Part shown: piece after piece, positions 9,074-20,485 of the stretch
Layout: each line of letters begins with the position of its first letter
Numbering within the stretch: the first letter of the stretch is position 1
Source of the DNA: Hedera helix
Taxonomy: Eukaryota; Streptophyta; Magnoliopsida; Apiales; Araliaceae
Direction of reading: 5' to 3'
NCBI GenBank assembly: GCA_947179155.2
Contig: OX359270.1
Span: forward strand, 23,387,056 to 23,451,055
DNA: 64,000 bases
The notes under the pieces: generated by a model
Seen by the model: the letters and a program-made list of their open reading frames with translations, nothing else
Database searches by the model: none
Told to the model about the DNA's origin: nothing
Made by a program: the position numbers and the translations under genes

Positions 9074-10853
9074 TATTAGTGCATATTTTTTGTTTAAGTT
9101 TTTTAGATTTAATGATGATTACTGTAATGCTAATTATGACCAGATTAATGTATATTTACAATCAGAAAAGAAAAACAAGTAATATTATAAAATCATTCGG
9201 AGATAATCAATGTAAAAGGACTTAGGGATCAAATAATATTAGATTGATCTATTTGATAAAGTAAGAACATCGAACAAGAGATCTGATAAGAAGATTGAAG
9301 AAGTTATCAAACAAGAGATTGGATAAAGAGATTTAAAAAGATATCGAATAAGAGTTCAGATAAAAGATCAGACACGAGATTAAATAAGAGATCGGATGAG
9401 ATATCGTACAAGAGATTAGATAAGATATTGGATAAAAGATCAGATAAGAGATTAGGAAAGACATTAGACAAAGAGTTCAAGGGAAAAATCAGATAAGAGA
9501 TTGGATAAGAGTCCACAGAACTGAGACTTAGTTACCCTATGATCGCAGAATCAACTAAGCAACTGCAAAGTCGTTGAGCATAATAGAAAGGACTGAGAGT
9601 TTGCAGAGTCACAGAAGGACAAAAGCTAAAATGAAGAAACGACTCTAGAGAGTCAAATAGTAAAATAACTACTAGATAGCTAAAACGTAGAGTCAGTGAA
9701 TATCGTAGAATAAGCTAATAGAAGCTTTACTCTACGATCCAAGTCTATCATATCGTAGAATGGAACCTTGGAAGTTACCATTGGGATATGAAAGATTCCT
9801 CAACACAACTATTCCAAAGATCTTAAAATGTGTTGACAAACATAATAATGTCTAATCAATTGCAACACCAACAGCTATATTTGGCACAGATAATCTACTA
9901 CAACACTCATAGATAAGCTTGTCACATGAGATTACAGTAGACTAACACGTGACTTTTACAGTTATGTTACAAGACTTTTTAGTAATGAGATTTTCAAAGG
10001 AAATCTATAAATAGAATTCTTCTTTTAAACAAGAATAGGTGATCGAAAAGAGATGATCGTACATTGATGAAATTATAGAGAATATTGAATAATGAGAACA
10101 CAGACATAGATTAAAGCTATACAAGAGTGTAAAGCCAAGCACACTCTATGATATTGAAGAAGCACACTTTATTATCCAGAAATCACTCTACAATTTATGT
10201 GACAATGATCACTACTGTTATGCCATTCAGAAGATGAGCTTAAACACAACTTAGCAGCACCCCAAAATCAACTACAGGGACATTGAAAAGTCAAGATAGA
10301 GATCTTGCTTGATTCTAAGTGAATTATCTCTAGAGGGAGGTTGTGACGTCATGACAGAGATCTCGCCTAATTCTAAGTGAGTTGGCTTCAAAGAGAGGTT
10401 GGGAAGTCGAGACAGAGATCTCTCCTAATTTTAAGTGAGTCAGCTCAAAAGGGAGGTTGTAAAAGTCGAGATAGAGTGCTCACCTGATTATGAGGGAATC
10501 AATTATCCAAAGAAAGATTATAATTGGTTTAGAGAACTTTATCATATAGTGGATGATCCCTACTCGGTGGAGTGGAAGAGAAGACTAGGAGTAGTTTAGG
10601 ATTTGAACCTCTTAATACTATATCAACTATTATATAATAGTAATATCATTTGACTGACTTTCACATTTCCATATTACTAAAGTCAGACCTGAGATTTTCA
10701 TTCAATCTTAACGGGGATTTTACAAAACACAATATTCTGTTGTGCTTAGTTGAATATGATTAATTAATTATTGGGTAAATAATTTTAATATGAGATTTTA
10801 TTAAGATCTATTCAACCCCCTTCTAGATCTCATTATGTCATCTGGGAATAACA
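9074..10853 (+). repeat. Copia-1 3' LTR
   Basis: The LTR starts right after the polypurine tract (TATTAGTGCATA, with TATT for expected TGTT) and ends at GGGAATAACA (10844-10853). The same end sequences occur in reverse at 57024 and 53672, where GGGAATAACA precedes a primer-binding site. That defines both borders and shows the two Copia elements are one family. Shared internal blocks include AAAAGGACTTAG, GAGTGGAAGAG and TTCAACCCCCTTCTAGATCT. Length is about 1.78 kb. No second LTR of this copy is in the window. Confidence 0.8.
9265..9515 (+). repeat. Degenerate GATAAGAGAT minisatellite inside the Copia-1 LTR
   Basis: About 250 bases consist of imperfect repeats of a 10-12 base unit, AGATAAGAGATT/GGATAAGAG, giving roughly 20 copies. 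It sits about 200 bases inside the LTR start, i.e. in U3. The equivalent place in the Copia-2 LTR (about 56820-56880) lacks the array, so it expanded in this copy or lineage. Confidence 0.75.
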
Positions 10854-12279
10854 AACATGCAATATCTTATAATGATATTCAACACTTGGAACAAGACATC
10901 AAAGGTATAAGGCCCATTTTCCACAAGTAGTTTAATTTCTCTTACAGTGTCTCTCCATGACCCGTCAAAAGCCCTAACCACCACATGATTGTCATGAATG
11001 CAATTAGAATTGATATTTATCCTTTTCAAAGTATCATAAGGGAAAATATTAAGGGCTGAGCCTCCATCAATTAGAATCCTACTTAACACAAATCTTAACA
11101 AAATGGCAGCTATGTACAGTGGTTGTGATGTCCAGTTCCTTTGGCATGAATGTTATCATCAGTGAAGGATATAACATTGCTATCCAGAATGTGACTAATT
11201 AGATGGTCAAATCTCTCTATCGTCACTATTTTAGGCAAGTGAGCTTCTCTAAGGACTTTTAATTTCACTTAGAGATGGGCTTTGAAGGCTAAGATCAAAT
11301 CCAGGATAGATATTTGAGAAGACGCTTCTTCCATTTTTCTTACTATGTCAATCTCTAAGTATCTCATTTTTTATAAGAACTCCTTGGGTTTTCCTTCGAA
11401 GACCTTTCCAAGAACTCTTTTTATAGGTTTAATGATCCTTTTAGGAAATTATTGGGGATTACTCTCGGGTAAAAGAATCCCACAATCGGATGTTTTTTAT
11501 GATACTTTCTTGTAACGCTATGGAATTACTTTTAAACTCTTCATTAGTCATTGTGGTGTTGCTTGTAATTAAATTGGTTGTGATGCCTATATCTTCACAG
11601 GATCTATACCTTGTGTTCTCTCCTTAGATTTTGTAGCCCTTTTCACAGTGATGGGTTCTCCCTTAGTTCCTCATATATTGGTTATCATGGTTATTTCCTC
11701 TTCTGAATCATCCATCCTTTAAAGAAACTTCAGGACCTTTGACCGAATTTCTTCTTTGATCATGCCAATCTCAATGTTGCTTACCACTGCCAATTCATCT
11801 TAGCCAATAAGGTTTTGAACCTTGTTCTTTAAGGCCCAGCATTGTTCTGAGGAGTGTCCCAGAGAACTGAAATGATAAATGCATATTTTACAAGGGTCAT
11901 ATCTCCTAGCCTTAGGATCTGAGGGAGGCAGTAGGGTTATAATCTTTACTTTAGCTAAGTAAAGGTGCAAAATTTCTTTTCTTGGCATGCTGAGAGTAGC
12001 AAAACTCCATTTCTCTTAGTATTGTAGTTTATTTTCTTCTTTTTTTCTCCCTTGGGTATCTCAACTTCTCCTACCTATCTCTTTCTTTCAGGCCCAACCA
12101 ATTAGACCTTGCCTTATTGAACTCCACTCATATCCTTTTATCATTTTTGAATTCCATTAACTCTTTCGCAATTTTGTAGACCCGTTCCACTCCACTTGTC
12201 CCTTAACCTCCCATGTTCATCTTAAAAGAGCTTAATTATTCTTAAATAAGATGTTTATGAATTCCTAACATGCCACTTT
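10854..12279 (-). pseudogene. Tat-like Gypsy gag/protease remnant, downstream part
   Basis: Read leftward, 11101-10838 encodes an aspartic-protease segment with the active-site context ILIDGGSALNIFPYDTLKR, followed by VVVRAFDGSWRDTVREI, as in Tat/Ogre-type Gypsy polyproteins. Upstream, 11988-11800 encodes CKICIYHFSSLGHSSEQCW then ALKNKVQNLI, the zinc-knuckle-like end of a Tat-type gag. Stops and shifts lie between them. The fragment meets the end of the Copia-1 LTR at 10853 and the Athila-A insertion at 12285, and continues beyond Athila-A at 21879. The family call rests on those two motifs. Confidence 0.6.
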
Positions 12280-12284
12280 CTAAC

Positions 12285-13782
12285 TAGAAGCTATCGTTAA
12301 CACTCCAAAATTAATCCTTACTTTTACTCTATGAACACAAAATTCGGTATAGTGACGAATAATGGTCGATCTCACAGAGAATGATTAATTTAATTTTATG
12401 CTTTGCAAACCAGAATTGGGGGGGGGGGGGGGGGGTTTAAATTAATTATAATTAACTAAATAAGCAAAAGTAATTCATAATATTAACCAATAAATTAAAT
12501 ACTTCAGTTCAACGTCACATTTTCACAATGATAATATAATCAAGTTAATCATATTCATCCCTCAATGAAATTAATAACCCTTGATAACAACAATCGTTAT
12601 CTACCTATAATTCCCTTTAGGATTTAAATCTAATGTGACAATCGCCCCCACTAAACCTTAACTATCATACAACCTAAAACTATCAGTCTAGATTTAATAT
12701 AACAGTAGTATTAAGAATTAGGAAATTAGATTATTCTAAGCAACAATAGCAAATTATTTAACTTGTCTTCTTATAACCATAGTAATACTCAAAAGCTTGA
12801 TCACAATCATGTATTACTAGTTACTACTTATAATCAGATACAATATCGTTTGTTTAACACTATATCTTAATGTAGCAGATGATAATAATTTAACTAGCCA
12901 TAATCAAATTAACCAAAATAAATATCATTCATCAATTAAAATAAATTATCAAGAACAAATCTCATATAAAAAGAAATAAATAATAATAACCTAATCAAAC
13001 TATTAACTGTAGATAAGGTTCAACATCTCTTTAGAACTGAATAAGAAAAACTAGCTACTCATACTAGAAGAAGAAGAAGAAGAAAAATCATGTATAAGAG
13101 AATTGAGAGATATTCCTAATTGTATCTCAAAATCTCTATTTGTAGACTATATAATTTATCCCAAAACCTAATAGAAAATAGAATTCTAATTAAAATAAAT
13201 TAAAAATTAAAAATCCTAATTTAATTCTCCTTTTCCAATTTACTGATGGAGTCTTCACAACATCATTCTTTAAGTCATTTACTAGAACCCACAAGAAATC
13301 AAGACATAATCTATTGTCAGGATCCGTTGGAGAGAAGGATTAGAAAATGCGTGGGACCCATGATAAAGTTAAAAGAAATAATGAAACTGTAGCCCCACGC
13401 CCACGTTGAATTCCCCCTCTGTTGCAGCCACGCGTTGTGCGCTTTACTTTTGAACCAAATCACCTCCATGCATTGCGTGAGAGTTATCATGCCCAACCTT
13501 CACTAAAACGGCGTCGTCGCTCCTGTTCATGCTAGCTAACCTCCAATGTGCACATGACGCGTTCTATACAAGTTGTTAGAATTTACGATTATGCCATCCA
13601 CAGCTTTATAATTACAATCTTGCCATTAAACTCCATTTTTTTTACAAAATAAATAAAAATACATAAAATAATAAAAACTCATAAAATTAAATAAACTACC
13701 TAAAAGTACTAAAAATATTTTAAAACTCACAAATAATTAAGACTAAAAATACATAATAAATAGATATAAAATATACTTATCA
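12285..13782 (-). repeat. Athila-A 3' LTR
   Basis: On the plus strand it runs from TAGAAGCTATCGTTAAC to ATACTTATCA and matches 20486-21878 almost throughout. It contains an 18-base G run (12418-12435) where the partner LTR has six G, and a block AAACGGCGTCGTCGC (13507-13521). On the minus strand it is preceded by a purine tract AGTGTGGGGG, as expected for a 3' LTR. Confidence 0.85.
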
Positions 13783-15230
13783 AATACCCCCACACTTATA
13801 TCATTGCTTGTCCTCAAGCAAAACAAGAAACGAAATTATAAAAATAAAACTAATAACCAAACAAGTTACTTGAGCAATAAATGAATACGAATTTTAATAT
13901 TATCCTCAAAGATTTTTAAATGATAATTCAAAGAAAATTTCAAAATCATGTAAAATCTAAAATTTTAATATTTTTGTCAATCTTACTTTACTCAAGATCC
14001 ATTGTGAATGTGTGATTCTAAATGTATAGAACTAATTAAAACTCAAATAAGTTTAGGTTATTAATTACCTTATAAAAGATATATAACAAAACTTTATATG
14101 ATTATTTTTTACATCTCTTTCAGTTGATACAGACAAATATAACCTAGAAAATGAAAACGTTTTTAATCAATGAAACACACTAGAATTATTAATATCAATT
14201 TTCTTTCAAATATTTCTTTAATTTTTTTCTTTTTTCCTTTCTTTTAAATATGTGCATTTTATGCTCCATCTCATTCTTTTTTTTTTCCTCTCTCGGTGAA
14301 TGCATTTTATTCTTTATCTCACCAGCAAGTGCGTTTTACGCTCTATCTCGCTTTTTCATGTGTCTATGAGTGAGTACGTTTTACGTTTCATCTCAACCCA
14401 ATACATAAATTTTTTATTTTCTTTTAATTTAATAATCTTAAAAAAGTTATCTAAATCATCTCTCCCAAAATTATATTTGCCTTATATTTCACTTGAAATA
14501 ATGATCAAATAATATATAGAGCTCAAAAATATCTTCTGTAAGTATTTAACCATGTAAACGTTCTCTAAATTAAAACTAGCTCAAACAAATAGATGTAAGT
14601 GCATAAAAATAAAGGATCTTAAATAAAGTAATAACAAACAATAAGTCAAAAAATTAAACTAAACAAAAATTTATCCATTTTTCAAAAATTATTAAATAAA
14701 AATAAAAAATTTATCATTGATAGAAAATTAAAATCCAATTAACTTATTGCTCAAGTGACTAAAAAAAACTAACTACCAATTTTCATAGGAAATACAGTTA
14801 CACTTAGCATGTGCAACAAACTTTTAGACCCCAAGGTTACCCCAAATGGACGAGTTTTGTCTCGTGAAGGTTTGCAGTGAATTTACCAACAAAATTCAAA
14901 AATTAATCCTAAAAATAAAACCTAATTTTTTAAAATAAAATTTACACATACCCCCAAATTTAAAATAAACATTGTCCTCAATGTATAAAATAAAGGAACT
15001 AAAAACAAAGGACTCCCCTGAATATATAGAAAAAAAAATTCTCCTCATTTGCTAGTCAGAGTGAATTGAATAAACTTAAAACAAAACAAAAAATATTAAA
15101 ATAAATAACTAAATAAGAATCTAAAATTTACTACTAATAAAAATCTACTGAAAATAAAAACAAAAATAAAAACTAAAACTAAAACTTGGGTTACCTCCCA
15201 ATAAGCGTCTTTGTTTATTGTCATTGACTC
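13783..15230 (-). pseudogene. Athila-A 3' non-coding region with polypurine tract
   Basis: Leftward from 15230 the sequence has the post-pol motif GCTTATTGGGAGGTAACCC (15188-15207), then about 1.3 kb of AT-rich DNA with no readable ORF. It ends with CTTGAGGACAAGCAATGA and the purine tract AGTGTGGGGGTATT immediately before the LTR. The equivalent ends of Athila-B and Athila-D carry the same words. No trace of the third ORF seen in those two copies could be read here. Confidence 0.65.
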
Positions 15231-18200
15231 TGTAATGACCGCAAATATTACGACATATTTCAATTGTAATTGATGACGTATTAATCAATGAAATGAAATT
15301 AAAAATTTATTTTATTGTACATTAATGAATAATCATATCAATGTGTATGAGGTTGGAATTAAAGGGAAACTCACTCGGTTAAATTGTTAAACCAAGTGAC
15401 TAATCTAGAAATAATAATATCGATAACAATAGAATCGAAATCCTAAACCGATGACCTAATTAAAAGTGTTAGGGTTTATAATTAAACCGATGTATGGTAG
15501 ATCGAATAAATTTTAAATGAGAGTCTAATTGGATAAATTAATTAATCCAAGTAGGTCATTTGATACCTATAAACCATAATCTATGGAGTGATAACAATTA
15601 AACATGTTAGGGTTAATTTTGACCACTAATGTTTAATGGTAACAATTAATACCTAACTTATTGAAATTAATTTACTAACCCATGAAATTAATGATGGAAG
15701 CCCAAATGAATTTAATTGGGAGCCCGAGTGAATTTAATTGTTAGCCCAAGGAATTAAAATTCAATAGCCCAAACAATAGCCCAAAACAAGTCAAAATTGG
15801 TCAAAGCATACAAGTTGGTTGATATATATATATATGACCAATCAAAACATTAAAAGAAAAGCAAAAATCATGGGGAAGAGGGGGCTGATTTCTGCAGCTT
15901 TGGGAGGCTCCCAAGGGGGGGGGGGTGCAATGCTCAAGATGGTTGGGAACTCAAGAGCTAGTAGGCCTATAGCATTGGGTGTTGTAGTTGATGTGTTTGC
16001 TTACAAATTTTGTAAGCATACATATCATCCAACACTCTAAACTCTCTAGCATTTCCTTCTCTCATCCATTAGTCATTCATTTTCACCAAGAGTTAGAGAG
16101 AAGTTGGAGAGCAAAAGAGAAAAGCTAGAGAAGGTTAGAGAGGGAAGTAAGAACACTTAGAAGTTCTAAATAGATAACCAAATAAAATACCAATAGGGCT
16201 TAAGGGGGAAGGTCTCGACAACTAGGAGGAGCCTAGTGGATGTCATCAACCTTCATCAACTACTTTGGAAAGCAACGGAAACAAGCTATTTGGAGCAAGA
16301 GGTATAAAATAGCTTAAACCCTAGTTTAATACTTCTCTTGGTATATTATGTGATTCTATTGTTGAAAACTAATTTTCAAGGTGCAAATGAATAGATCCAT
16401 GCTAGATTGGTAGATATAGGGTTACATGGGTTTAACATGGGTTTTTATGTGTTTATGTTGAAAATTTTTATCAAACTCGTTGAATAAATTTTTACCGACG
16501 TAACCAAAAACATAGCAGCCCCTTACCGGAACTACTATTCACGATCCGTAAGTCGTATTTATGATCTGTCAATTTTGGGTGTTAGATCTATAAAATATGA
16601 AAATTCTCCAAGTCTCAACTCGTGCAGTCATTAGTTCCATAAGTGCATCCATATCAAGCAAATGAAATAAAAACAATAAACAAAAAGAAAAATCACCTAA
16701 ATTAAACCTAAGAAGACAAAAAATAATATTTACAAAATATTATTTAATAACTCCCCGGCAACAGCGCCAAAAACTTGTTGGTTGGAATCGGAACCTATAA
16801 AAAGTATGCGATTCTGAATTCGTTTGAATGAATGCAACGCGCAAGTATACGCGGTCAACAAGTAATATAATGAAAGTAAGTTATCGATCCCACGAGGAGT
16901 TATGAATAATATAAACGAAGTAACTAATGTAAATGAACTTAATTTTAATTAACGAAGTGGTTTTTGGGTTTTTAGTGTGAAGAAATTTAATTAACAATTA
17001 ATTAACTAATACCGACTGGAATTCAATAGGATACAAGCTGGGATTGCAATTTCTCCCAAAGTTATGTTCAATCTTATAAATCTCTCTTGAATTAAATGAA
17101 CACAGTGAATAGCTAACCGAGAATTCATTATAGCGTTTATATGTCTCTTTCAATAACATATAAACATATCATTTCTAAATCTATGGATTCAGACAGGAAC
17201 ATCCAAGCAAAGTAATTCACTATATGTCTATGAGAATTAACAATAGCAAGGATTTCAAGCACAGATTCTCCCATTTGGCTACACATGGCACAAAGGTATA
17301 TGTCTATCCTTTATACAAATTATGCATTTATTCCTAAGAGCAAATAACATAACATATGTCATCATATTTTTGGCCAACACACTATATTCCATCTATCAAT
17401 TTCATATAGGTTACCAAATTAATTACTATGTCTGGCAATTAATACATGAAGAACTAAATATGACAAACCATCCACAAATGCCAAGCAATCATCCAAGAGA
17501 GATATAATCAATTAAAACTACACAATGGGTTCCATTACAATCCTATAATGGAAATCTAGTTCATTACAAATAAACAAAATCCCATCAACAATGTATTCAT
17601 CAATTCATAAAAAGCAAAACTAAAGGAAAAGAAAGGAGAGAGAAAACCCATTTGGAATCCAATCTTCAAGCTTAATCCTCCAACCCAAGCCCTTCAATCC
17701 TTGTATTGGACTTGTTCTTGAGGTCCCAACAAGCTTCCAAGCCGCCTCCCTCCCTCTCTTTTAGAGAGAATGAAAAGATCCTCCATTAGGGCTCCAAAAA
17801 ATGACTTAAAAAGGCTAAAATCGCGAACTGGTCAGGTCCGGGCGCTGCGGCGCTCAAACACACTGATTTGGCAGTCCCTAGGACCACTCCGGCGGTGGAA
17901 ACCACCGCTGCGGCGCTAGGCTTAATTTTGGTTTTTGGACTGCTGCAACCTCCTTCAGTGTTTTGGGCATATCTGCTTCATACGAACTCCGATTGGGGTG
18001 ATTAAAGATGTTATGGAAAGGAAACTCCTATACCTACAACTTTTGTGTTTTACAAAATTGAAGATTCGGAAATGATTAAAGCTAAAATTGGGCATGAATT
18101 GGCTTCTGCGTAAACAGAGCGCAGAAAATGCGAACCGGGCAATTCCAAGCCTTGATCCACCAAGCCCTTATTATAATTCCTACAAAATAAAATAGAAACA

Positions 18201-19311
18201 CATAAAAACAATACAACACCACATCCTATACAATGTGGTACACAAACATACAACTAAACAAATACTTAACATATAAATTACGAATAAACTACACAAAAAC
18301 GACATAAAATACATAAAATACTTAAACATGATATAATACACCATATTATACAATAACATAAAAACACATATAAAATCACATAAAACATTTAAAGATTCAC
18401 AAATTATCAAGCTTAAATGTATTCAATTCGTAGGTATAAAACTCACTCATCAATATGATCCTTAAAATCCGCACTTTGTGCATTTGAATTCTTGTTTCCA
18501 TTATTGAACTGTGAAAGATTTAAAACTCTCAAATTATGAATTGAATTGAAAGAGACGTCTATGCATTTTGTTCGGCTAGACAATTATCTATGAAATTTTT
18601 ATAACTTACCTAAACCATTGTGGTATGGATTCTGATATTGAAATTGAACAACCCTGAATGGGGAGTAACCTAAGTATCTGAAATACGATACACGTGCATA
18701 CACATAGTGTACAAAAGGTTGATCCCCTCAAGTACAGTTCTGATCATATAACCTAAGGGGGACAATTATAGGGTTGATTTCTCAAGAGAAGTAGTTCATG
18801 GTCTATTTGACTACTCTGATTTTAATAATCAATGGTCTAATATTATTCAAGACTTTGATTATACTGTTGATAAATTATTTTAAATCATTTGAGTTATTCA
18901 TTTCGTATTCATTCATGACATATCTCATATCTATTTAATTAAACTTGTTGGGAAAACTAGTTGCTCATTCTTGCTATGTCATAAACCTTATTGCAGTGAA
19001 ATCTGAGAGCTCCAGGGGAGATAAAGGCAAAGGGAAACTGAAACCCTAAATGCATTTGAAATGTTAATTGCCTAAATTAGAATTATTTTGTGAACTATTA
19101 TGATGTAACACGAACCCTATCACATTTGATTTGACTCGTGATGTATTTTGTTAAGGTTTCGAACCTTGGGACTAGTAGTAAACCTTTTGTATAAACAACA
19201 TACGTTTATTTTATTCCGCATTAGTATATTATGTTGTTTGGAGATGAATGATTGTATGATGACGTGAGCACCAAGTTCGAGGTACTAGTATCTGAATTTG
19301 GGGGTGTCATA
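15231..19311 (+). mobile_element. Solo LTR of a Gypsy element (interrupted)
   Basis: It starts TGTAATGACCGCAAATATT and ends GAATTTGGGGGTGTCATA, imperfect inverted termini of the kind seen in large plant Gypsy LTRs. The flanks GACTC (15226-15230) and GGCTC (19312-19316) agree at 4 of 5 bases, consistent with a target duplication. A TATA-like run (15820-15834) followed by a pyrimidine/purine leader suggests plus orientation. No retroelement coding sequence lies between the ends. It is split by the Athila-type LTR fragment at 16600-18452. Confidence 0.6.
16600..18452 (-). mobile_element. Athila-type LTR plus primer-binding site, one-ended insertion
   Basis: Read leftward, an LTR runs from TGATGAGTGAGTTTTATACC (18452) to CCAACCAACA (16776). 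It is followed by AGTTTTTGGCGCTGTTGCCG, an Athila primer-binding site complementary to the 3' end of tRNA-Asp, and about 150 bases of leader. A second LTR and the rest of the interior are absent. ATATG is found on both sides (16595-16599 and 18453-18457). Outside these, the solo LTR of 15231-19311 continues, so this piece is nested in it. Its LTR is related to but distinct from that of Athila-D. A GC-rich patch with GCGCTGCGGCGCT lies at about 17840-17925. Confidence 0.7.
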
Positions 19312-20460
19312 GGCTCGACAGCATGTCAAATTACTACGTTACTCCAATTTTATAAATTTTGAGTACCACATCCATCACGTTATCCTTCATCGGTAGATTC
19401 AATCTCACTTGAAATTGATATAAAGGTTTTACTCCATCTTCAACGAAGAAGTATTAGAGATAATTAGAGAAAGTCTTCAAATTTGAGATGGGAACCTGCA
19501 AAACAGAAGATAAAAATTTGTAATGAGTAACAGGCAGTGGAATGAAAATAATTATATTATTATCTAAAATTATTGGCAAAGAATTTAATGCAGGTTCAGT
19601 CTCCTTCAAATCTTGTTTCAGCTCAATTTCTTCTTCCTCCTTTAACTTCAAATTATTGGTAATCGTATCCTCCAAATTCTCCTTATTTATATTCCCAAAA
19701 ATTTTCTCCACCTTAGGTATGTCATCAACACAAAGAACATCATTGTCTGCATTGATACTGTCTACTTTTACACTGATATTATCTGCTTCCTCTTGCGTCG
19801 GCAATGGAAGGAATGACCCTTGAAAATCTAATTAACCGGTTGTAGTAGCAAGCTGACTCATTTGAGTCTCCAAATTATATATAGAAGTTTTTGTCTCTTG
19901 TTGGAATTGTTGTGTTTGAGTCATGAAAGCTTTAAACATATCTTCTAAAGACATATTATAATTTGATGATTGGCAATGTTATTGTTGGGGACATGGTTGC
20001 ATGTACTGTGAATTATTTGGAAAGCTTTGGTTTACATGTCAATTCACTAGTGGATTCTCATAGCTGAAATTATAATGATCCTTCCATCCTTAATTATACG
20101 TATTTGAATAGGGATCATATTTCCTTTCTGATTGACCAAGGAAACCACCAGCTGCATTGACTTGTTCATAGGACTCCTCTTGAAACATTGGGCACATATC
20201 GATTGGGTGTCGTATTACCGCACAAATCCTACAAGTACCTACAACCATTTGATAAATAATAGAAATTAGACTACTAATTTATTGCTCATAGGAAGAAATA
20301 TTTACCTCATTAACATAATCAGGCATGGCTTCCATCCTTAACCTGCACAACTTAATTAAACTGTGAAAAACTATATAAAAAAATAAAATAAAATAAAAAA
20401 CCTAAGAAAAATTACTAAATTAAAATAAAATTTACAAAAGCACAAGAATAAATTAGAATC
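19312..20460 (-). pseudogene. Athila-A gag (degenerate)
   Basis: Leftward from the primer-binding site the translation shows MPDYVNEVN, then CRICAVIRHPIDMCPMFQEE, YEQVNAAGGFLGQ and KYDPYSNTYN, the zinc-knuckle-like region of Athila gag. These are followed by an acidic stretch (19804-19454, DDIPKVEKIFGNINKENLE and similar) and a weak pol start (GVKP...RLNLPM near 19430). Many stops and frame changes are present, so it is not functional. It ends at the solo LTR boundary. Confidence 0.75.
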
Positions 20461-20485
20461 ACTCCCCAACAGCGGCGCCAAAATT
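20461..20485 (-). other. Athila-A primer-binding site (tRNA-Asp type)
   Basis: On the minus strand, TTTTGGCGCCGCTGTTGGGG follows the 5' LTR end with a short gap. It resembles TGGCGCCGTTGCCGGGGA, the complement of the 3' end of plant tRNA-Asp used by Athila elements, with a few differences. Confidence 0.75.

Noticed and set aside
9307..9516. Hydrophobic Leu-rich 69-codon ORF
   Set aside because: It is the translation of the GATAAGAGAT minisatellite on the opposite strand.
15819..16040. 73-codon ORF MIYIYMTNQNIKRKAK
   Set aside because: Lies in the transcribed region of the solo LTR, spans a TA and a G run, and resembles no protein I know.
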